The notes: generated from the sequence alone by a model not told the origin. A stretch of 64,000 bases of DNA from Lysobacter_K koreensis (GCF_042677045.1 NZ_JBHTIH010000004.1:62001-126000); one strand, 5' to 3'. Numbered from the stretch's first letter, positions 52,068 to 62,738 are shown. Program-made: numbers and translations.

Positions 52068-52385
52068 ATGAGCAGCAAGCGACCCGATTTCTCCGATGTG
52101 CGCACCGGCAGCAGCTCCGTGCAGGGCACCGGCGGCAAGGCCGATTTCTCCGACGTGCGCACCGGCAGCAGCACCGTGCAGGGCGGTGGCGCCACCGGCG
52201 AACAGTCCTACACCGTCGAAAGCGGCGACACGCTGTCGCACATCTCCAAGCAGTTCTATGGCAAGGCCGGCAAGTGGAACGCGATCTTCGAAGCGAACCG
52301 CGACCAGCTCGACGACCCGGACAAGATCTTCCCGGGCCAAGTGCTGAAAATCCCCGCGCTCGACGATTCCAACCACTTCGACTGA
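52068..52385 (+). CDS. small LysM-domain protein
   Basis: 105 aa. An N-terminal tandem repeat DFSDVRTGSSSVQG / DFSDVRTGSSTVQG, then one LysM domain (YTVESGDTLSHISKQFYGKAGKWNAIFEANRDQL...IFPGQVLKIP). It lacks a signal peptide, like the C-terminal part of YgaU/Kbp-type proteins that bind peptidoglycan or potassium. GGCAGGAG supports the ATG at 52068. Confidence 0.85.
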   Translation: MSSKRPDFSDVRTGSSSVQGTGGKADFSDVRTGSSTVQGGGATGEQSYTVESGDTLSHISKQFYGKAGKWNAIFEANRDQLDDPDKIFPGQVLKIPALDDSNHFD

Positions 52386-52432
52386 GCGTCCCTCGCAAGA
52401 CACCGCGTTCCCCATCCTTTCTGGAGACACTT

Positions 52433-52918
52433 ATGACCCGTACTCACTTGCACACCGCGGTTGCCGCCGTCCTGCTCGCCTCCGTGGCGCTGGTCGGCTG
52501 CAAGAAGAAGGAAGAAGTCGCGGTGGTGACCCCGCCCCCGGCCGCCACCGAACCGGCACCGATGCCGGCGCCGATGCCGACCACGACCGCGCCGGTCAGC
52601 GTGACCATGGTCGACCTGGGCAACGCGATCGGCCCGGACAACAAGGTCACCACGATGATGACCACGTTCGGCACCAAGGACACGATCTACACCTCGGTCG
52701 CCACCGACGGCACCGCGACCAACGTGCCGCTGACCGCGAAGTGGACCTACCAGGACGGCCAGACCGTCGGCACCGAGACCAAGACCCTCAACACCACCGG
52801 CCCGACCGTGACCGAGTTCCACGCCACCAAGCCCAGCGGCTGGCCGACCGGCAAGTACACGGTCGAGATCTCGCTCAACGGCATGCTGGTGCAGAGCAAG
52901 CAGTTCGAGGTCAAGTAA
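52433..52918 (+). CDS. lipoprotein of unknown function
   Basis: 161 aa with a lipobox LVGC (lipid Cys about 22), followed by KKKEE and a Pro/Ala/Met linker. The C-terminal beta-rich domain has TMVDLGNAIGPDNKV, TIYTSVATDGTA and WPTGKYTVEISLNG, as in Ig-like or extracellular ligand domains. CTGGAG precedes the start. Followed by a strong terminator that also ends the LysM unit. Confidence 0.78.
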   Translation: MTRTHLHTAVAAVLLASVALVGCKKKEEVAVVTPPPAATEPAPMPAPMPTTTAPVSVTMVDLGNAIGPDNKVTTMMTTFGTKDTIYTSVATDGTATNVPLTAKWTYQDGQTVGTETKTLNTTGPTVTEFHATKPSGWPTGKYTVEISLNGMLVQSKQFEVK

Positions 52919-52965
52919 GCGCCAGGCGGCCGACGCCTCTCTCCGTCGGCTATAGGGCAAGCAGG

Positions 52966-52996
52966 GCGCGACCTTCACCGGTCGCGCTTTTTTTTT
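52966..52996 (+). terminator. intrinsic terminator
   Basis: Perfect 8-bp stem GCGCGACC / GGTCGCGC with a TTCACC loop and nine T residues, 47 bp after the lipoprotein stop. Confidence 0.92.
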
Positions 52997-53010
52997 GGGT
53001 CGGAGCCCTT

Positions 53011-53100
53011 GTAGGGCGGGTTTCAACCCGCCCTACGGCGTCGCCGGCGCGCGCCGTTAGGTGCCCAGCTCGTTGGCTGGGTTGGCCTCATCAACCCAGC
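53011..53100. repeat. two different perfect palindromes
   Basis: 53011-53036 is a 26-bp GTAGGGCGGGTT...AACCCGCCCTAC palindrome with TC at its centre. 53076-53100 is GCTGGGTTGG-CCTCA-TCAACCCAGC. The second kind recurs at 55126-55150. Confidence 0.8.
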
Positions 53101-53163
53101 AGCATCGACCCGCCACGCCATCGCTGGGTGGATGGCGCCAGCCCAGACCACGATCGTGCCGTG

Positions 53164-53721
53164 TCACCGCAGTGGCTTGCGGCTGGCTCGCCGGTAGGTG
53201 CCCAGGAAGCTGGTCTGCCAGCTCTTGCCGTCGTCGTCGGACGTGTCCCATCGCTGCACCACGCTGCCGTCGGCGGCCGCGGTCCAGCTCATCTTCTGCC
53301 GCTGCACGCCGCCGTCGGCCTTGGCCAGCTCGCCGGTCATTTCCATCGCGCCGTCGCCGCGCAGGCCTCCCTGCAACCGCACCACCACGCCGTCGGCGCC
53401 GACCCAGAACTGCCGCCACACCCGGTGCTGCGCGTCCCAGGCGTTGAGGCTGGTGCCGTCGTTGCCCTTCGCGCTGCGCCAGTGCTCGACCAGCCAGCAG
53501 CCGTTGCCGCTGCGTTCGATGCGATTGGTGCCCTGCAACGCAGTGCCGTCCGGGCCGCCGTGCACGACCCAGTCGCCGAGCCAGAAATCGAACTGGCGGT
53601 GCTCGGCGGCGGTGCACGGCGCTGGCGGGGCTGCCGGCGCGGGTGCGGTCTGGGCGGAGGCGGTTGCGGCACAGGCGCTCAATACGAGCGCGCAAGCGTT
53701 GCGGAAGGAAGCCAAGCGCAT
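53164..53721 (-). CDS. exported DUF1579-like protein
   Basis: 185 aa with a signal peptide (MRLASFRNACALVLSACAATASAQ). The mature part begins HRQFDFWLGDWVVHGGPDG, with a later W-L-V-E-H-W and a C-terminal SDDDGKSWQTSFLGTYRR, as in secreted lipocalin-like DUF1579 proteins. Function unknown. LSAC could also act as a lipobox. Confidence 0.78.
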   Translation of the reverse strand: MRLASFRNACALVLSACAATASAQTAPAPAAPPAPCTAAEHRQFDFWLGDWVVHGGPDGTALQGTNRIERSGNGCWLVEHWRSAKGNDGTSLNAWDAQHRVWRQFWVGADGVVVRLQGGLRGDGAMEMTGELAKADGGVQRQKMSWTAAADGSVVQRWDTSDDDGKSWQTSFLGTYRRASRKPLR

Positions 53722-53830
53722 GGTCGATCTCCAGGGAAGGATGCCGGCATCGTGCCCCGGCGCGGCCGCGCGACCGCAGCCCCGGATTGGCGAAGTGGCC
53801 GTCCGATCTTGGCGCGGCGTGCCGCCCGTC

Positions 53831-53910
53831 GTCGGGCGGGTTTCAACCCGCCTTCGGGGGTTTCAACCCGCCTTCCGGGATGGCGATGGCGGGTTGAAAC
53901 CCGCCCTACC
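53831..53910. repeat. tandem/inverted GGCGGGTT repeats
   Basis: GGGCGGGTTTCAACCCGCC (from 53834), a second half-copy GGGTTTCAACCCGCC directly after it, then GGCGGGTTGAAACCCGCCC (from 53888). A compound array of the same family as at 26.1 kb. Confidence 0.75.
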
Positions 53911-53917
53911 GCGTCGC

Positions 53918-54319
53918 TCAGCCGCGCGGGAACTCGCCATCGAGGTAGTACCAGCGGCCGTCCTCGCGCACGAAGCGGCTGATCTCGTGCAGGCGCACCG
54001 CCGCCGCGCCGCCGGTCCTGCAGCGCGCGACGAACTCGACCACGGCGCTGTCCTCGCCGGTCAGCGCGTGCCGCTTCACCTGCAGTCCCAGCCAGCGCGT
54101 GGCCGGGTCGAACTCCAGCGCCGGCGGGCGCGTGCTCGGGTGCCAGGTCGCGAGCAGGTACTCGGCGTCGGCGCGCACGTAGGCGCTGTAGCGCGAGCGC
54201 ATCAGGTCTTGCGCGCTCGCCGCCAGCGCGGTGCCGGCGTGCAGCGGGCCGCAGCAGTACGCGTACGCGCGGGCAGAGCCGCAGGGACAGGCATCGGGTG
54301 AATGACGGGGAGGCGACAT
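53918..54319 (-). CDS. YchJ-family SEC-C protein
   Basis: 133 aa. SEC-C-type zinc motif CPCGSARAYAYCCGP at the N-terminus, then the YchJ domain (SAQDLMRSRYSAYVRADAEYLLATWHPSTRP, LEISRFVREDGRWYYLDGEF-like). Function unknown. Divergent from another SEC-C protein, the YecA-like gene. A GAGAAT hexamer lies 6 nt upstream of the ATG on the minus strand. Confidence 0.88.
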   Translation of the reverse strand: MSPPRHSPDACPCGSARAYAYCCGPLHAGTALAASAQDLMRSRYSAYVRADAEYLLATWHPSTRPPALEFDPATRWLGLQVKRHALTGEDSAVVEFVARCRTGGAAAVRLHEISRFVREDGRWYYLDGEFPRG

Positions 54320-54388
54320 CGCGGAATTCTCGGCCAGACCGCGCCCGCCCGGCTACCCTAGCCACCCGCGACCCGCACGGCTGCCCCC

Positions 54389-55108
<720 letters not shown>

Positions 55109-55125
55109 GCCGCTAGCGGCCGTAG

Positions 55126-55150
55126 GCTGGGTTGGCTCCACCAACCCAGC
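55126..55150. repeat. GCTGGGTTGG palindrome
   Basis: GCTGGGTTGG-CTCCA-CCAACCCAGC, a 10-bp perfect stem. A second copy of the element seen at 53076-53100. Confidence 0.75.
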
Positions 55151-55196
55151 GCAGCGGGTTCGACAACCACGTTCGAAGCGATAGGCCCACCAGGAC

Positions 55197-55619
55197 ATGG
55201 ACGACCTCATTCGGCAGCTCAAGGCGACACGAACCGCCCTCGTTCGCGCTTACGTGCTGCATGTTGTCTGGTTCGTGGTGATGTGCGCGTACGTCGCCCT
55301 GCAGTGGAGTCGACATGGCCTTAAATGGTCAGTGCTTCTTACGCTCATCACCGTTCCACCCTTGCTGATTTACACAGTTCGGGTGCATACGCTTTGCAAG
55401 GCTATCGATCCAAGAGCCCGCACTGTCGGCTGGATTCCCGTCCTGGTCACAACGGTAGTTCTCAGCCCCTTCGAGTCCGGCCTTGTCCTGCCGGCCAAGA
55501 ACTTATTGGCTGCAAATCGCATCCTCGGGAGCTACCCCTTTAGTCTGCAATCCGGCTCGGTTGCCGTGAGCGCGGCCAACAATTCATTCAAGCCGAAGAC
55601 GCTTCGCGGATCGGCGTAA
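55197..55619 (+). CDS. probable integron cassette gene: membrane protein reading into attC
   Basis: 140 aa with three to four hydrophobic segments (VLHVVWFVVMCAYVAL, WSVLLTLITVPPLLIYTV, WIPVLVTTVVLSPF). Its last 15 residues (AANNSFKPKTLRGSA) are translated from the attC-like site, a common sign of cassette ORFs. A/T-richer than its flanks. No family recognised. The left boundary has only a weak GATAGGC. Confidence 0.7.
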   Translation: MDDLIRQLKATRTALVRAYVLHVVWFVVMCAYVALQWSRHGLKWSVLLTLITVPPLLIYTVRVHTLCKAIDPRARTVGWIPVLVTTVVLSPFESGLVLPAKNLLAANRILGSYPFSLQSGSVAVSAANNSFKPKTLRGSA

Positions 55620-55633
55620 TTCAGGCAGCGCCA
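55574..55633 (+). mobile_element. attC-like site with degenerate R'
   Basis: R'' GGCCAAC (55574-55580), AATTCATTCAAGCCGAAGAC and TCGGCGTAATTCAGGC correspond position by position to the complete attC at 48828-48887. The expected GTTRRRY at the right end is replaced by AGCGCCA. Confidence 0.65.
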
Positions 55634-55648
55634 TCCATCGGAGTGCCA

Positions 55649-56089
55649 GTGAAGTCTCTCGAACGAATCATCGTTGTCATTGGCGCTCTCGATCTGGCGT
55701 ATATCGCCTGGGTGCTGGTGGGCACGTTGCGCGGCGCTGGTTTCAGCGCGATATGGCAAAGCACAGTGGCCTTCGGGCTTCCTTTTCCTGCACTGCAGGT
55801 CGGCGCAGTCGCAGCTATCTACCTCGCCATTCTTGCCTGTGGCTTGGCCCTGCTGTTGCGCCGGCGACGGCTTGCCTGGCTCAACTACTGGCTTCTTCCG
55901 CTCCGCGTCGCCTTGGTCCTGCCTACGCTGTTTCCATTGTTTGCCGCCATGTCGGCTATCGGCATCGCGTCGAACCCGTGGGCTGTATTCGCACTTCTCG
56001 CCATCACCGAATTATTTCGTGTCGTCCTCGTCTACCGGTGGTCACGTGCCGAAACGCCAGTGCGGCACGCTGTCGGATCGGCCGTCTAA
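55649..56089 (+). CDS. probable integron cassette gene: 146-aa membrane protein
   Basis: Four hydrophobic helices (IIVVIGALDLAYIAWVLVG, VGAVAAIYLAILACGLALLL, VALVLPTLFPLFAAM, AVFALLAITELFRVVLVY), with a basic RRRR loop. Start GTG at 55649, preceded by GGAG 5 nt away; GTG 55643 is possible. Follows directly on an attC-like site and ends in another. Unrecognised. Confidence 0.65.
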   Translation: MKSLERIIVVIGALDLAYIAWVLVGTLRGAGFSAIWQSTVAFGLPFPALQVGAVAAIYLAILACGLALLLRRRRLAWLNYWLLPLRVALVLPTLFPLFAAMSAIGIASNPWAVFALLAITELFRVVLVYRWSRAETPVRHAVGSAV

Positions 56090-56142
56090 TGTTCATCCAA
56101 GCCAAACCCGCGTTTCGGCCCGGCTTGCTTCAGGCGGCATCA
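56084..56142 (+). mobile_element. divergent attC-like site
   Basis: R''-like GTCTAAT (56084-56090) containing the gene's TAA, then TTCATCCAAGCC and GGCTTGCTTCAGGC arms as in the other sites. The right core is GGCATCA rather than GTTRRRY. Confidence 0.45.
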
Positions 56143-56162
56143 CACACACATCTTTTTAAACA

Positions 56163-56567
56163 ATGAATCCAGCCACGGTACCGAGCAGTCGCACCTTTCT
56201 TCATTCGGGCGATACGCGCCACCCCTGCCTTTCCTGCGGCGCCTGCTGCGCCGCGTTCCGCGTCGCTTTCCACTGGTCCGAGACCGACGCGGCCAGCGAT
56301 GGCGGCGTGGATGCGGCGCTGACCCAGCCGCTCGACCCGCACCGAGTGGCGATGCGCGGCACCTTCGCCGCGCCGATCCGTTGCACCGCGTTGCGCGGCA
56401 CGGTCGGTCGCGACGCGCACTGCAGCGTCTACGCGCAGCGTCCGTCGCCGTGCCGCGAGCTGCAGCCGGCGTGGGAACACGGCGGCGCGAGTCCGCAATG
56501 TGACCGCGCGCGGGCCGCGCATGGGTTGCCGGCCCTGGCGGCGTCGAGTTGGTCAACTTCTAGTTAG
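56163..56567 (+). CDS. YkgJ-family cysteine-cluster protein
   Basis: 134 aa. PCLSCGACCAAFRVAFHW, a middle RCTALRGTVGRDAHCSVYAQRPSPCREL and a further Cys (QCDRARAAHGL) match the CxxC-rich YkgJ/UPF0153 group, which likely binds metal. Codon use is host-like. The last residues (SWSTSS) and the TAG stop fall inside a collapsed attC core, so the native C-terminus may have been replaced. Confidence 0.82.
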   Translation: MNPATVPSSRTFLHSGDTRHPCLSCGACCAAFRVAFHWSETDAASDGGVDAALTQPLDPHRVAMRGTFAAPIRCTALRGTVGRDAHCSVYAQRPSPCRELQPAWEHGGASPQCDRARAAHGLPALAASSWSTSS

Positions 56568-56569
56568 GC
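56551..56569 (+). mobile_element. collapsed attC core
   Basis: GGTCAAC (56551-56557), 5 nt, GTTAGGC (56563-56569). Both cores are consensus-compatible but lack the stem body. It forms the left boundary of the following cassette gene. Confidence 0.5.
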
Positions 56570-56575
56570 GCTCAC

Positions 56576-56914
56576 ATGGATGCTCAGCAAACGATTAGAA
56601 GCTTCATTGCTATCACCGATCAGGTGATACGCGAGGACGGGCTAGATTGTTATTTGCCCACTTTGTTAGTTCCTGCAAGGGATCATGTAATGGTCTTAGA
56701 GGGCGTACCCGCAGGGATCGATCAAGAAGGTTTCGCTCAAGAATGGGCGGCCGAGCATGTCGCGCCCGGTGAGAGTTTTCTATTGGCGTTCCGCGTTGAC
56801 GAGGAACATTACAAGGTGGTGTCCTCGATGGATGGGTTGCTTCAACACCAGACACTGCCCGCAGACGCGCCAAACAATTCATTCAAACTGAACCCGCTTC
56901 GAGGGTCGGATTAG
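56576..56914 (+). CDS. integron cassette gene: 112-aa soluble protein
   Basis: Acidic, no membrane segment: RSFIAITDQVIREDGLDCYLPTLL, LEGVPAGIDQEGFAQEWAAEHV, FLLAFRVDEEHYKVVSSMDG. A/T-rich codons unlike the chromosome. The C-terminal APNNSFKLNPLRGSD is encoded by the attC site. Starts 7 nt after a GTTAGGC core. Function unknown. Confidence 0.72.
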   Translation: MDAQQTIRSFIAITDQVIREDGLDCYLPTLLVPARDHVMVLEGVPAGIDQEGFAQEWAAEHVAPGESFLLAFRVDEEHYKVVSSMDGLLQHQTLPADAPNNSFKLNPLRGSD

Positions 56915-56928
56915 TTCAGGCGCTGGGC
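56869..56928 (+). mobile_element. attC-like site, 60 bp
   Basis: Left core GCCAAAC (56869-56875), body AATTCATTCAAACTGAACCC / GGGTCGGATTAGTTCAGG, right core GCTGGGC (56922-56928), one base from GTTRRRY. Same 60-bp length and layout as the complete site at 48.8 kb. Confidence 0.7.
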
Positions 56929-57362
56929 CGCTAAGCCCGCCGTATATGAGTTCTCGGACCGCTCCGTTGGCATCGCCGACCCTTCTCACGAGGTCGCGAA
57001 CCTCTCCATTGCGGTCGCCAACCCTTTTCATGACGTCGCGGACCTCTCCGTAGGCGTCGCCGACCCTTCTCATGACGTCGCGGACCCTTCCGTAAGGGTC
57101 GCCGACCCTTCCCATGAGGTCGCGGACCCTTCCGTAGGGGTCGCCAACCCTCTCTTAGGGTCGCGGACCTCTCCGTTGGCATCGCCGACCCTTCGCATGG
57201 CGTCGCCAACCTCCCGCGCCGGCGGCGACCCGCCGCTTTGCCCCTGCCCACGCGAACCGCGACAATGCCCGGCCCGGTGCCGCGCCCGCCTCCGCCACGG
57301 CGTGACACCCGCGGCCGCGGCCGCCATCCCCCCTCACGACCCGCAAGCGAGCACGCCCCGAC
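56929..57362. other. 434-bp stretch without a confident gene
   Basis: Holds the minisatellite and, after it, 160 bp of GC-rich leader before the monomeric isocitrate dehydrogenase. Two minus-strand ORFs cover the repeats in different frames. Their content follows from the repeat, so neither is annotated as a gene. Confidence 0.5.
56952..57202. repeat. 42-bp tandem repeat (minisatellite), six units
   Basis: Units start at 56952, 56994, 57036, 57078, 57120 and 57161. Five are 42 bp and the fifth is 41 bp. Each is built of two related 21-bp halves (TCGCGGACCTCTCCGT-type and TCGCCGACCCTTCTCAT-type). On the minus strand one frame reads R-V-G-D-x-x-G-x-V-R-D-x-x-R/K repeats of 14 residues. The 41-bp unit breaks that frame. 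Confidence 0.88.
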
Positions 57363-59594
<2,232 letters not shown>

Positions 59595-59608
59595 TTGGGA
59601 CAGCACAC

Positions 59609-59827
59609 ATGCATAGCGGATTTGCTCTTGCTCTGGCCGGATTTGCTCAGGTCTTCGTTGGCTGGCTCTTCTTTCGTCTTCCTGGTGTTCGCTTCTGGAC
59701 TTTTGCACCGGTCTGGCGCGCCAGCGAGTATCTGACACCTGTCGGCGTAGCGTTGTGGGTCGGAGGGCTGACCATTTGTTGGACAGGCGTGGCTGCCCTT
59801 CTGTTGGCAAAGTCTTTGGGTGGCTAG
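59609..59827 (+). CDS. probable integron cassette gene: 72-aa two-helix membrane protein
   Basis: Two hydrophobic helices (FALALAGFAQVFVGWLFF and VGVALWVGGLTICWTGVAALLL) linked by a WTFAPVWRASEYLTP loop. Starts 14 nt after the icd2 stop and is followed by an attC-like site. No family recognised. Confidence 0.65.
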   Translation: MHSGFALALAGFAQVFVGWLFFRLPGVRFWTFAPVWRASEYLTPVGVALWVGGLTICWTGVAALLLAKSLGG

Positions 59828-59839
59828 CGTGTCGCTGCT

Positions 59840-59899
59840 GCCTAGCAATTCATCCGAATGGAGGCAGCTTCGCGGCTCGGCCTAGTTCGGGCGGCTCCA
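59840..59899 (+). mobile_element. attC-like site, degenerate
   Basis: GCCTAGC left core (59840-59846), CAATTCATCCGAATGGAGG, GCTTCGCGGCTCGGCCTAG and TTCGGGCGGCTCC on the right. It aligns over 60 bp with the other sites but both cores carry substitutions. Confidence 0.55.
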
Positions 59900-59927
59900 A
59901 GGGGCCACGGCTGTTGACAACACTTAC

Positions 59928-59959
59928 AAGGGCCCGGGCATTCCGGGCCTTTGTCTTTT
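59928..59959 (+). terminator. intrinsic terminator
   Basis: AAGGGCCCGG-GCATT-CCGGGCCTTT followed by GTCTTTT. A 10-bp stem with one G-T pair. Ends the icd2/cassette transcript. Confidence 0.8.
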
Positions 59960-60155
59960 GGGGGGTTGATTTCCCCCTTTGAAAAAGGGGGATCAAGGGG
60001 GATTTGCCTTTGCTTCCAGTGCGCAACGGCAACAGCAACAGCAAATCCTCCCCAACCCGCCCGGCCCGCAGGCGCAGCCTGCGGTCGTTCGACGACGCGC
60101 GAACCTGCGGTTCGCAAACGCGCCGGCTCACCCTTTTCCAAAGGAGGGAGCCCAA
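59960..60155. repeat. composite repeat element upstream of icd
   Basis: The left end has GATTTCCCCCTTTGAAAAAG, forming a TCCCCCTTT/AAAGGGGGA hairpin, plus GGGGGATCAAGGGGGATT. The right end (about 60127-60150) has ACCCTTTTCCAAAGGAGGGAG. The interior has CAACAGCAACAGC and a palindromic GCGCAGCCTGCGG. The rest of 59828-60290 shows no gene; a GTTGCC/GGCAAC hairpin lies at about 60176-60195. Confidence 0.5.
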
Positions 60156-60290
60156 TGCTCAATGCCGGGTGGCGAACGCAGCGACGTTGCCATCCTCCGG
60201 CAACGCACCACCGGCAAGCTCGTGGCATCGCGGTTATCGTGTAGCCGCCGTGCGCCGCGCGGCCTGCTGTGCCCCTTGCCGGAGAGTGCG

Positions 60291-61634
60291 ATGGCCCCCG
60301 ATGTCGATCGTGCGTTCACCCCGACGCCGCCCGCGGGCGGCGCCCGCATCGTCAAGGGCCCGCGCGGCCTGGACGTGCCGGACCACCCGATCATCCCGTT
60401 CATCGAGGGCGACGGCACCGGCCCGGACATTTGGCGCGCGACGGTGCGCGTGCTCGATGCGGCGGTCGCCAAGGCCTACGGCGGCGCCAGGCAGATCGCG
60501 TGGATGGAGATCCTCGCCGGCGAGAAGGCGTTCAACGCCACCGGCAACTGGTTGCCCGACGCCAGCGTCGACGCCTGCCGCGAGTACCTGGTCAGCATCA
60601 AGGGCCCGCTGACCACGCCGGTCGGCGGCGGCATCCGCTCGCTCAACGTCGCGCTGCGGCAGCTGCTCGACCTGTTCGTGTGCCTGCGCCCGGTGCGCTG
60701 GTTCGAAGGCGTGCCCTCGCCGGTGAAGCAGCCCGGCGACGTCGACATGGTGATCTTCCGCGAGAACACCGAGGACATCTACGCCGGCATCGAATTCGAG
60801 CCCGGCAGCGCCGATGCGCAGAAGGTGCTCGACTTCCTCGCCCGCGAGTTCCCCAAGGGCTTCAACAAGATCCGCTTCGGCACCCCGGCCCGCAACGCCG
60901 AGTGGCTGACGCAGCTCGAAGCCATCGGCGCGCCGCACCGGCAGTTGCCGGTGCAGGTCGGCATCGGCATCAAGCCGGTGTCGTACCTGGGCACCGAGCG
61001 CCTGGTGCACAGCGCGATCGGCTACGCGATCGCCAACCGGCGCAAGTCGGTCACGCTGGTGCACAAGGGCAACATCATGAAGTTCACCGAGGGCGCGTTC
61101 CGCGACTTCGGCTACCAGGTCGCGCGCGACTTCTTCGGCGCGGTCGAGCTCGACGGCGGGCCGTGGCACGTGATCCCCGAGGGTCGGCCCGGCGCCGGGC
61201 TGGTGATCAAGGACGCGATCGCCGATGCGTTCCTGCAGCAGATCCTGCTGCGCCCGCGCGACTACGACGTCTGCGCCACGCTCAACCTCAACGGCGATTA
61301 CCTCAGCGACGCGCTGGCGGCGCAGGTCGGCGGCATCGGCATCGCGCCGGGCGCCAACATCAACTACATCACCGGCCACGCGGTGTTCGAGGCGACCCAC
61401 GGCACCGCGCCGAAGTACGCCGGCCTGGACAAGGTCAACCCGGGCTCGCTGATCCTGTCCGGCGAGATGCTGCTGCGCTACCTGGGCTGGACCGAGGCGG
61501 CCGACGCGGTGCTGGCGGCAATGGACCAAGCGATCGCGGGGAGGCACGTGACCTACGATTTCGCGCGGCTGATGGACGGGGCGACCGAGGTCAGCTGCAG
61601 CGGGTTCGCCGACAAGCTGATCGAGGCGATGTAG
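60291..61634 (+). CDS. icd: dimeric NADP-dependent isocitrate dehydrogenase
   Basis: 447 aa, E. coli-type IDH. FIEGDGTGPDIWRA, GGGIRSLNVALRQ (S117 equals the AceK-phosphorylated Ser113 of E. coli), CLRPVRWFEGVPSPVKQP, MVIFRENTEDIYAGIE, HKGNIMKFTEGAF, ATLNLNGDYLSDALAAQVGG and ATHGTAPKYAG are all present. GGAGAG sits 6 nt upstream of the ATG. It is the second isocitrate dehydrogenase in 4.3 kb and the one AceK could regulate. Confidence 0.96.
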   Translation: MAPDVDRAFTPTPPAGGARIVKGPRGLDVPDHPIIPFIEGDGTGPDIWRATVRVLDAAVAKAYGGARQIAWMEILAGEKAFNATGNWLPDASVDACREYLVSIKGPLTTPVGGGIRSLNVALRQLLDLFVCLRPVRWFEGVPSPVKQPGDVDMVIFRENTEDIYAGIEFEPGSADAQKVLDFLAREFPKGFNKIRFGTPARNAEWLTQLEAIGAPHRQLPVQVGIGIKPVSYLGTERLVHSAIGYAIANRRKSVTLVHKGNIMKFTEGAFRDFGYQVARDFFGAVELDGGPWHVIPEGRPGAGLVIKDAIADAFLQQILLRPRDYDVCATLNLNGDYLSDALAAQVGGIGIAPGANINYITGHAVFEATHGTAPKYAGLDKVNPGSLILSGEMLLRYLGWTEAADAVLAAMDQAIAGRHVTYDFARLMDGATEVSCSGFADKLIEAM

Positions 61635-61669
61635 TCGCGCCATTGCGTTTGGACCGGACGAGAAAGGAA

Positions 61670-61700
61670 AAGGCCCGGGGAACCGGGCCCTTCTCGTTCG
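61670..61700. terminator. bidirectional terminator between convergent genes
   Basis: GGCCCGG-GGAA-CCGGGCC (61672-61689) flanked by AGAAAGGAAAA on the left and CTTCTCGTT on the right, between icd and the minus-strand metallopeptidase gene. Confidence 0.7.
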
Positions 61701-61727
61701 TGCGACCGCGATGCCGCGCCTGCGCGG

Positions 61728-62738
61728 CTAGCGCAGGTACGGGCCTTCGGCGTTGCGCGCTCGGGCGTGCTCCTGCTGCATGAAGAAGCGGTTGGCCTTG
61801 GCCTCGGTCATCGCGTACTTGGGCGCGACGTGCGGCAGCAACAGGCGCAGCCACGAGCGCCCCGCGCGGCGCGCCTCGTCCGGGCACTTCTGCGCGCGCG
61901 CTTCGGGCAGGTCGCCGTCGGTGACGATGTTGACGAAGCGCGCCGGGTTGCCGCCGTAGATCAGGCACTGCAGGTTGAAGTAGCGCTGCTCGCCGAGTGC
62001 GTGCTCGTCGGCGTAGGCATCGAGGTTGTACTGGCCCTGCGCGCGCGCGAGGAACCAGTTGCCGGCCATGCGCAGGTTCTCGGCGACCTGCTGCGGCGAT
62101 TCGTCGGCGCGCGCGAAGCGCTGCATCAGGGTGGTCGCGAGCTGGTCGACCGCGTCCTCCTCGCGCCCGGTGATTGCCAGGTCGAGCTGGTCGATCAGCG
62201 CGTGCCCGGTTTCGTGGGCGACGATGAAGCGGGTGTTGGCGAGCACGTACTGGCGCGCGAATTCATCGCCAAGTTTGTTGTCGCGGCCCAGCGCCTGGCC
62301 CTGCTCGTGCAGCACCTGCAGGGTCTCGTAGCACAGCACCACCTCGCCCTTGGCCGACAGGTAGAACGCGTCGGCCGACTTGCACTCGGCGGTGACGTAG
62401 CGCAGCGGCCGCGGCAATACCAGCAGGCCGTCGAGGGTGTCGATCTCGGGCAGCTTGCGCAGCAGGTCGGCGTCGCGCACGCGCTCGTAGACCGGCAGCA
62501 GCGCCGCGCTGCGCGGTGCCACGTACTCGTAGCTGAAGTCGGCGCCGCTGGCACTGTTGGCGGCGGCGAACCTGGCGACGGGCTTCGGCGCCGCCTCGGC
62601 GACCGGCACCGGGGCGGACGCACCGGCCGGCGTCACCACCAGCGCCACGGTGCCGCGCGACCACGCCGAATAGCCCCACGCCCCGCACACCGCGGCCAGC
62701 GTCAGCGACAACAGCGCGATGATGAATTTCTGCAGCAT
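61728..62738 (-). CDS. DUF4344-type putative metallopeptidase, membrane-anchored
   Basis: 336 aa. An N-terminal hydrophobic segment (about 5-25) anchors or exports the protein. The domain carries AHETGHALIDQLDLAITGREEDAVDQLATTL, with H175, E176 and H179 as the zinc site and the downstream E-E-D-A-V-D as a third ligand region. ECKSADAFY and VVLCYE hold two Cys that may pair. Substrate unknown. Start at MLQKF (62738); the longer frame is non-coding. Confidence 0.83.
   Translation of the reverse strand: MLQKFIIALLSLTLAAVCGAWGYSAWSRGTVALVVTPAGASAPVPVAEAAPKPVARFAAANSASGADFSYEYVAPRSAALLPVYERVRDADLLRKLPEIDTLDGLLVLPRPLRYVTAECKSADAFYLSAKGEVVLCYETLQVLHEQGQALGRDNKLGDEFARQYVLANTRFIVAHETGHALIDQLDLAITGREEDAVDQLATTLMQRFARADESPQQVAENLRMAGNWFLARAQGQYNLDAYADEHALGEQRYFNLQCLIYGGNPARFVNIVTDGDLPEARAQKCPDEARRAGRSWLRLLLPHVAPKYAMTEAKANRFFMQQEHARARNAEGPYLR

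Noticed and set aside
56879..57115. Protein-coding gene over the minisatellite (78 codons, minus strand)
   Set aside because: The frame is broken by the 41-bp unit, its end runs into the attC site, and no start signal is seen; the periodicity alone explains the open frame.
56952..57202. CRISPR array
   Set aside because: Units are contiguous 42-bp tandem repeats with gradual divergence and no unique spacers; no cas genes nearby.
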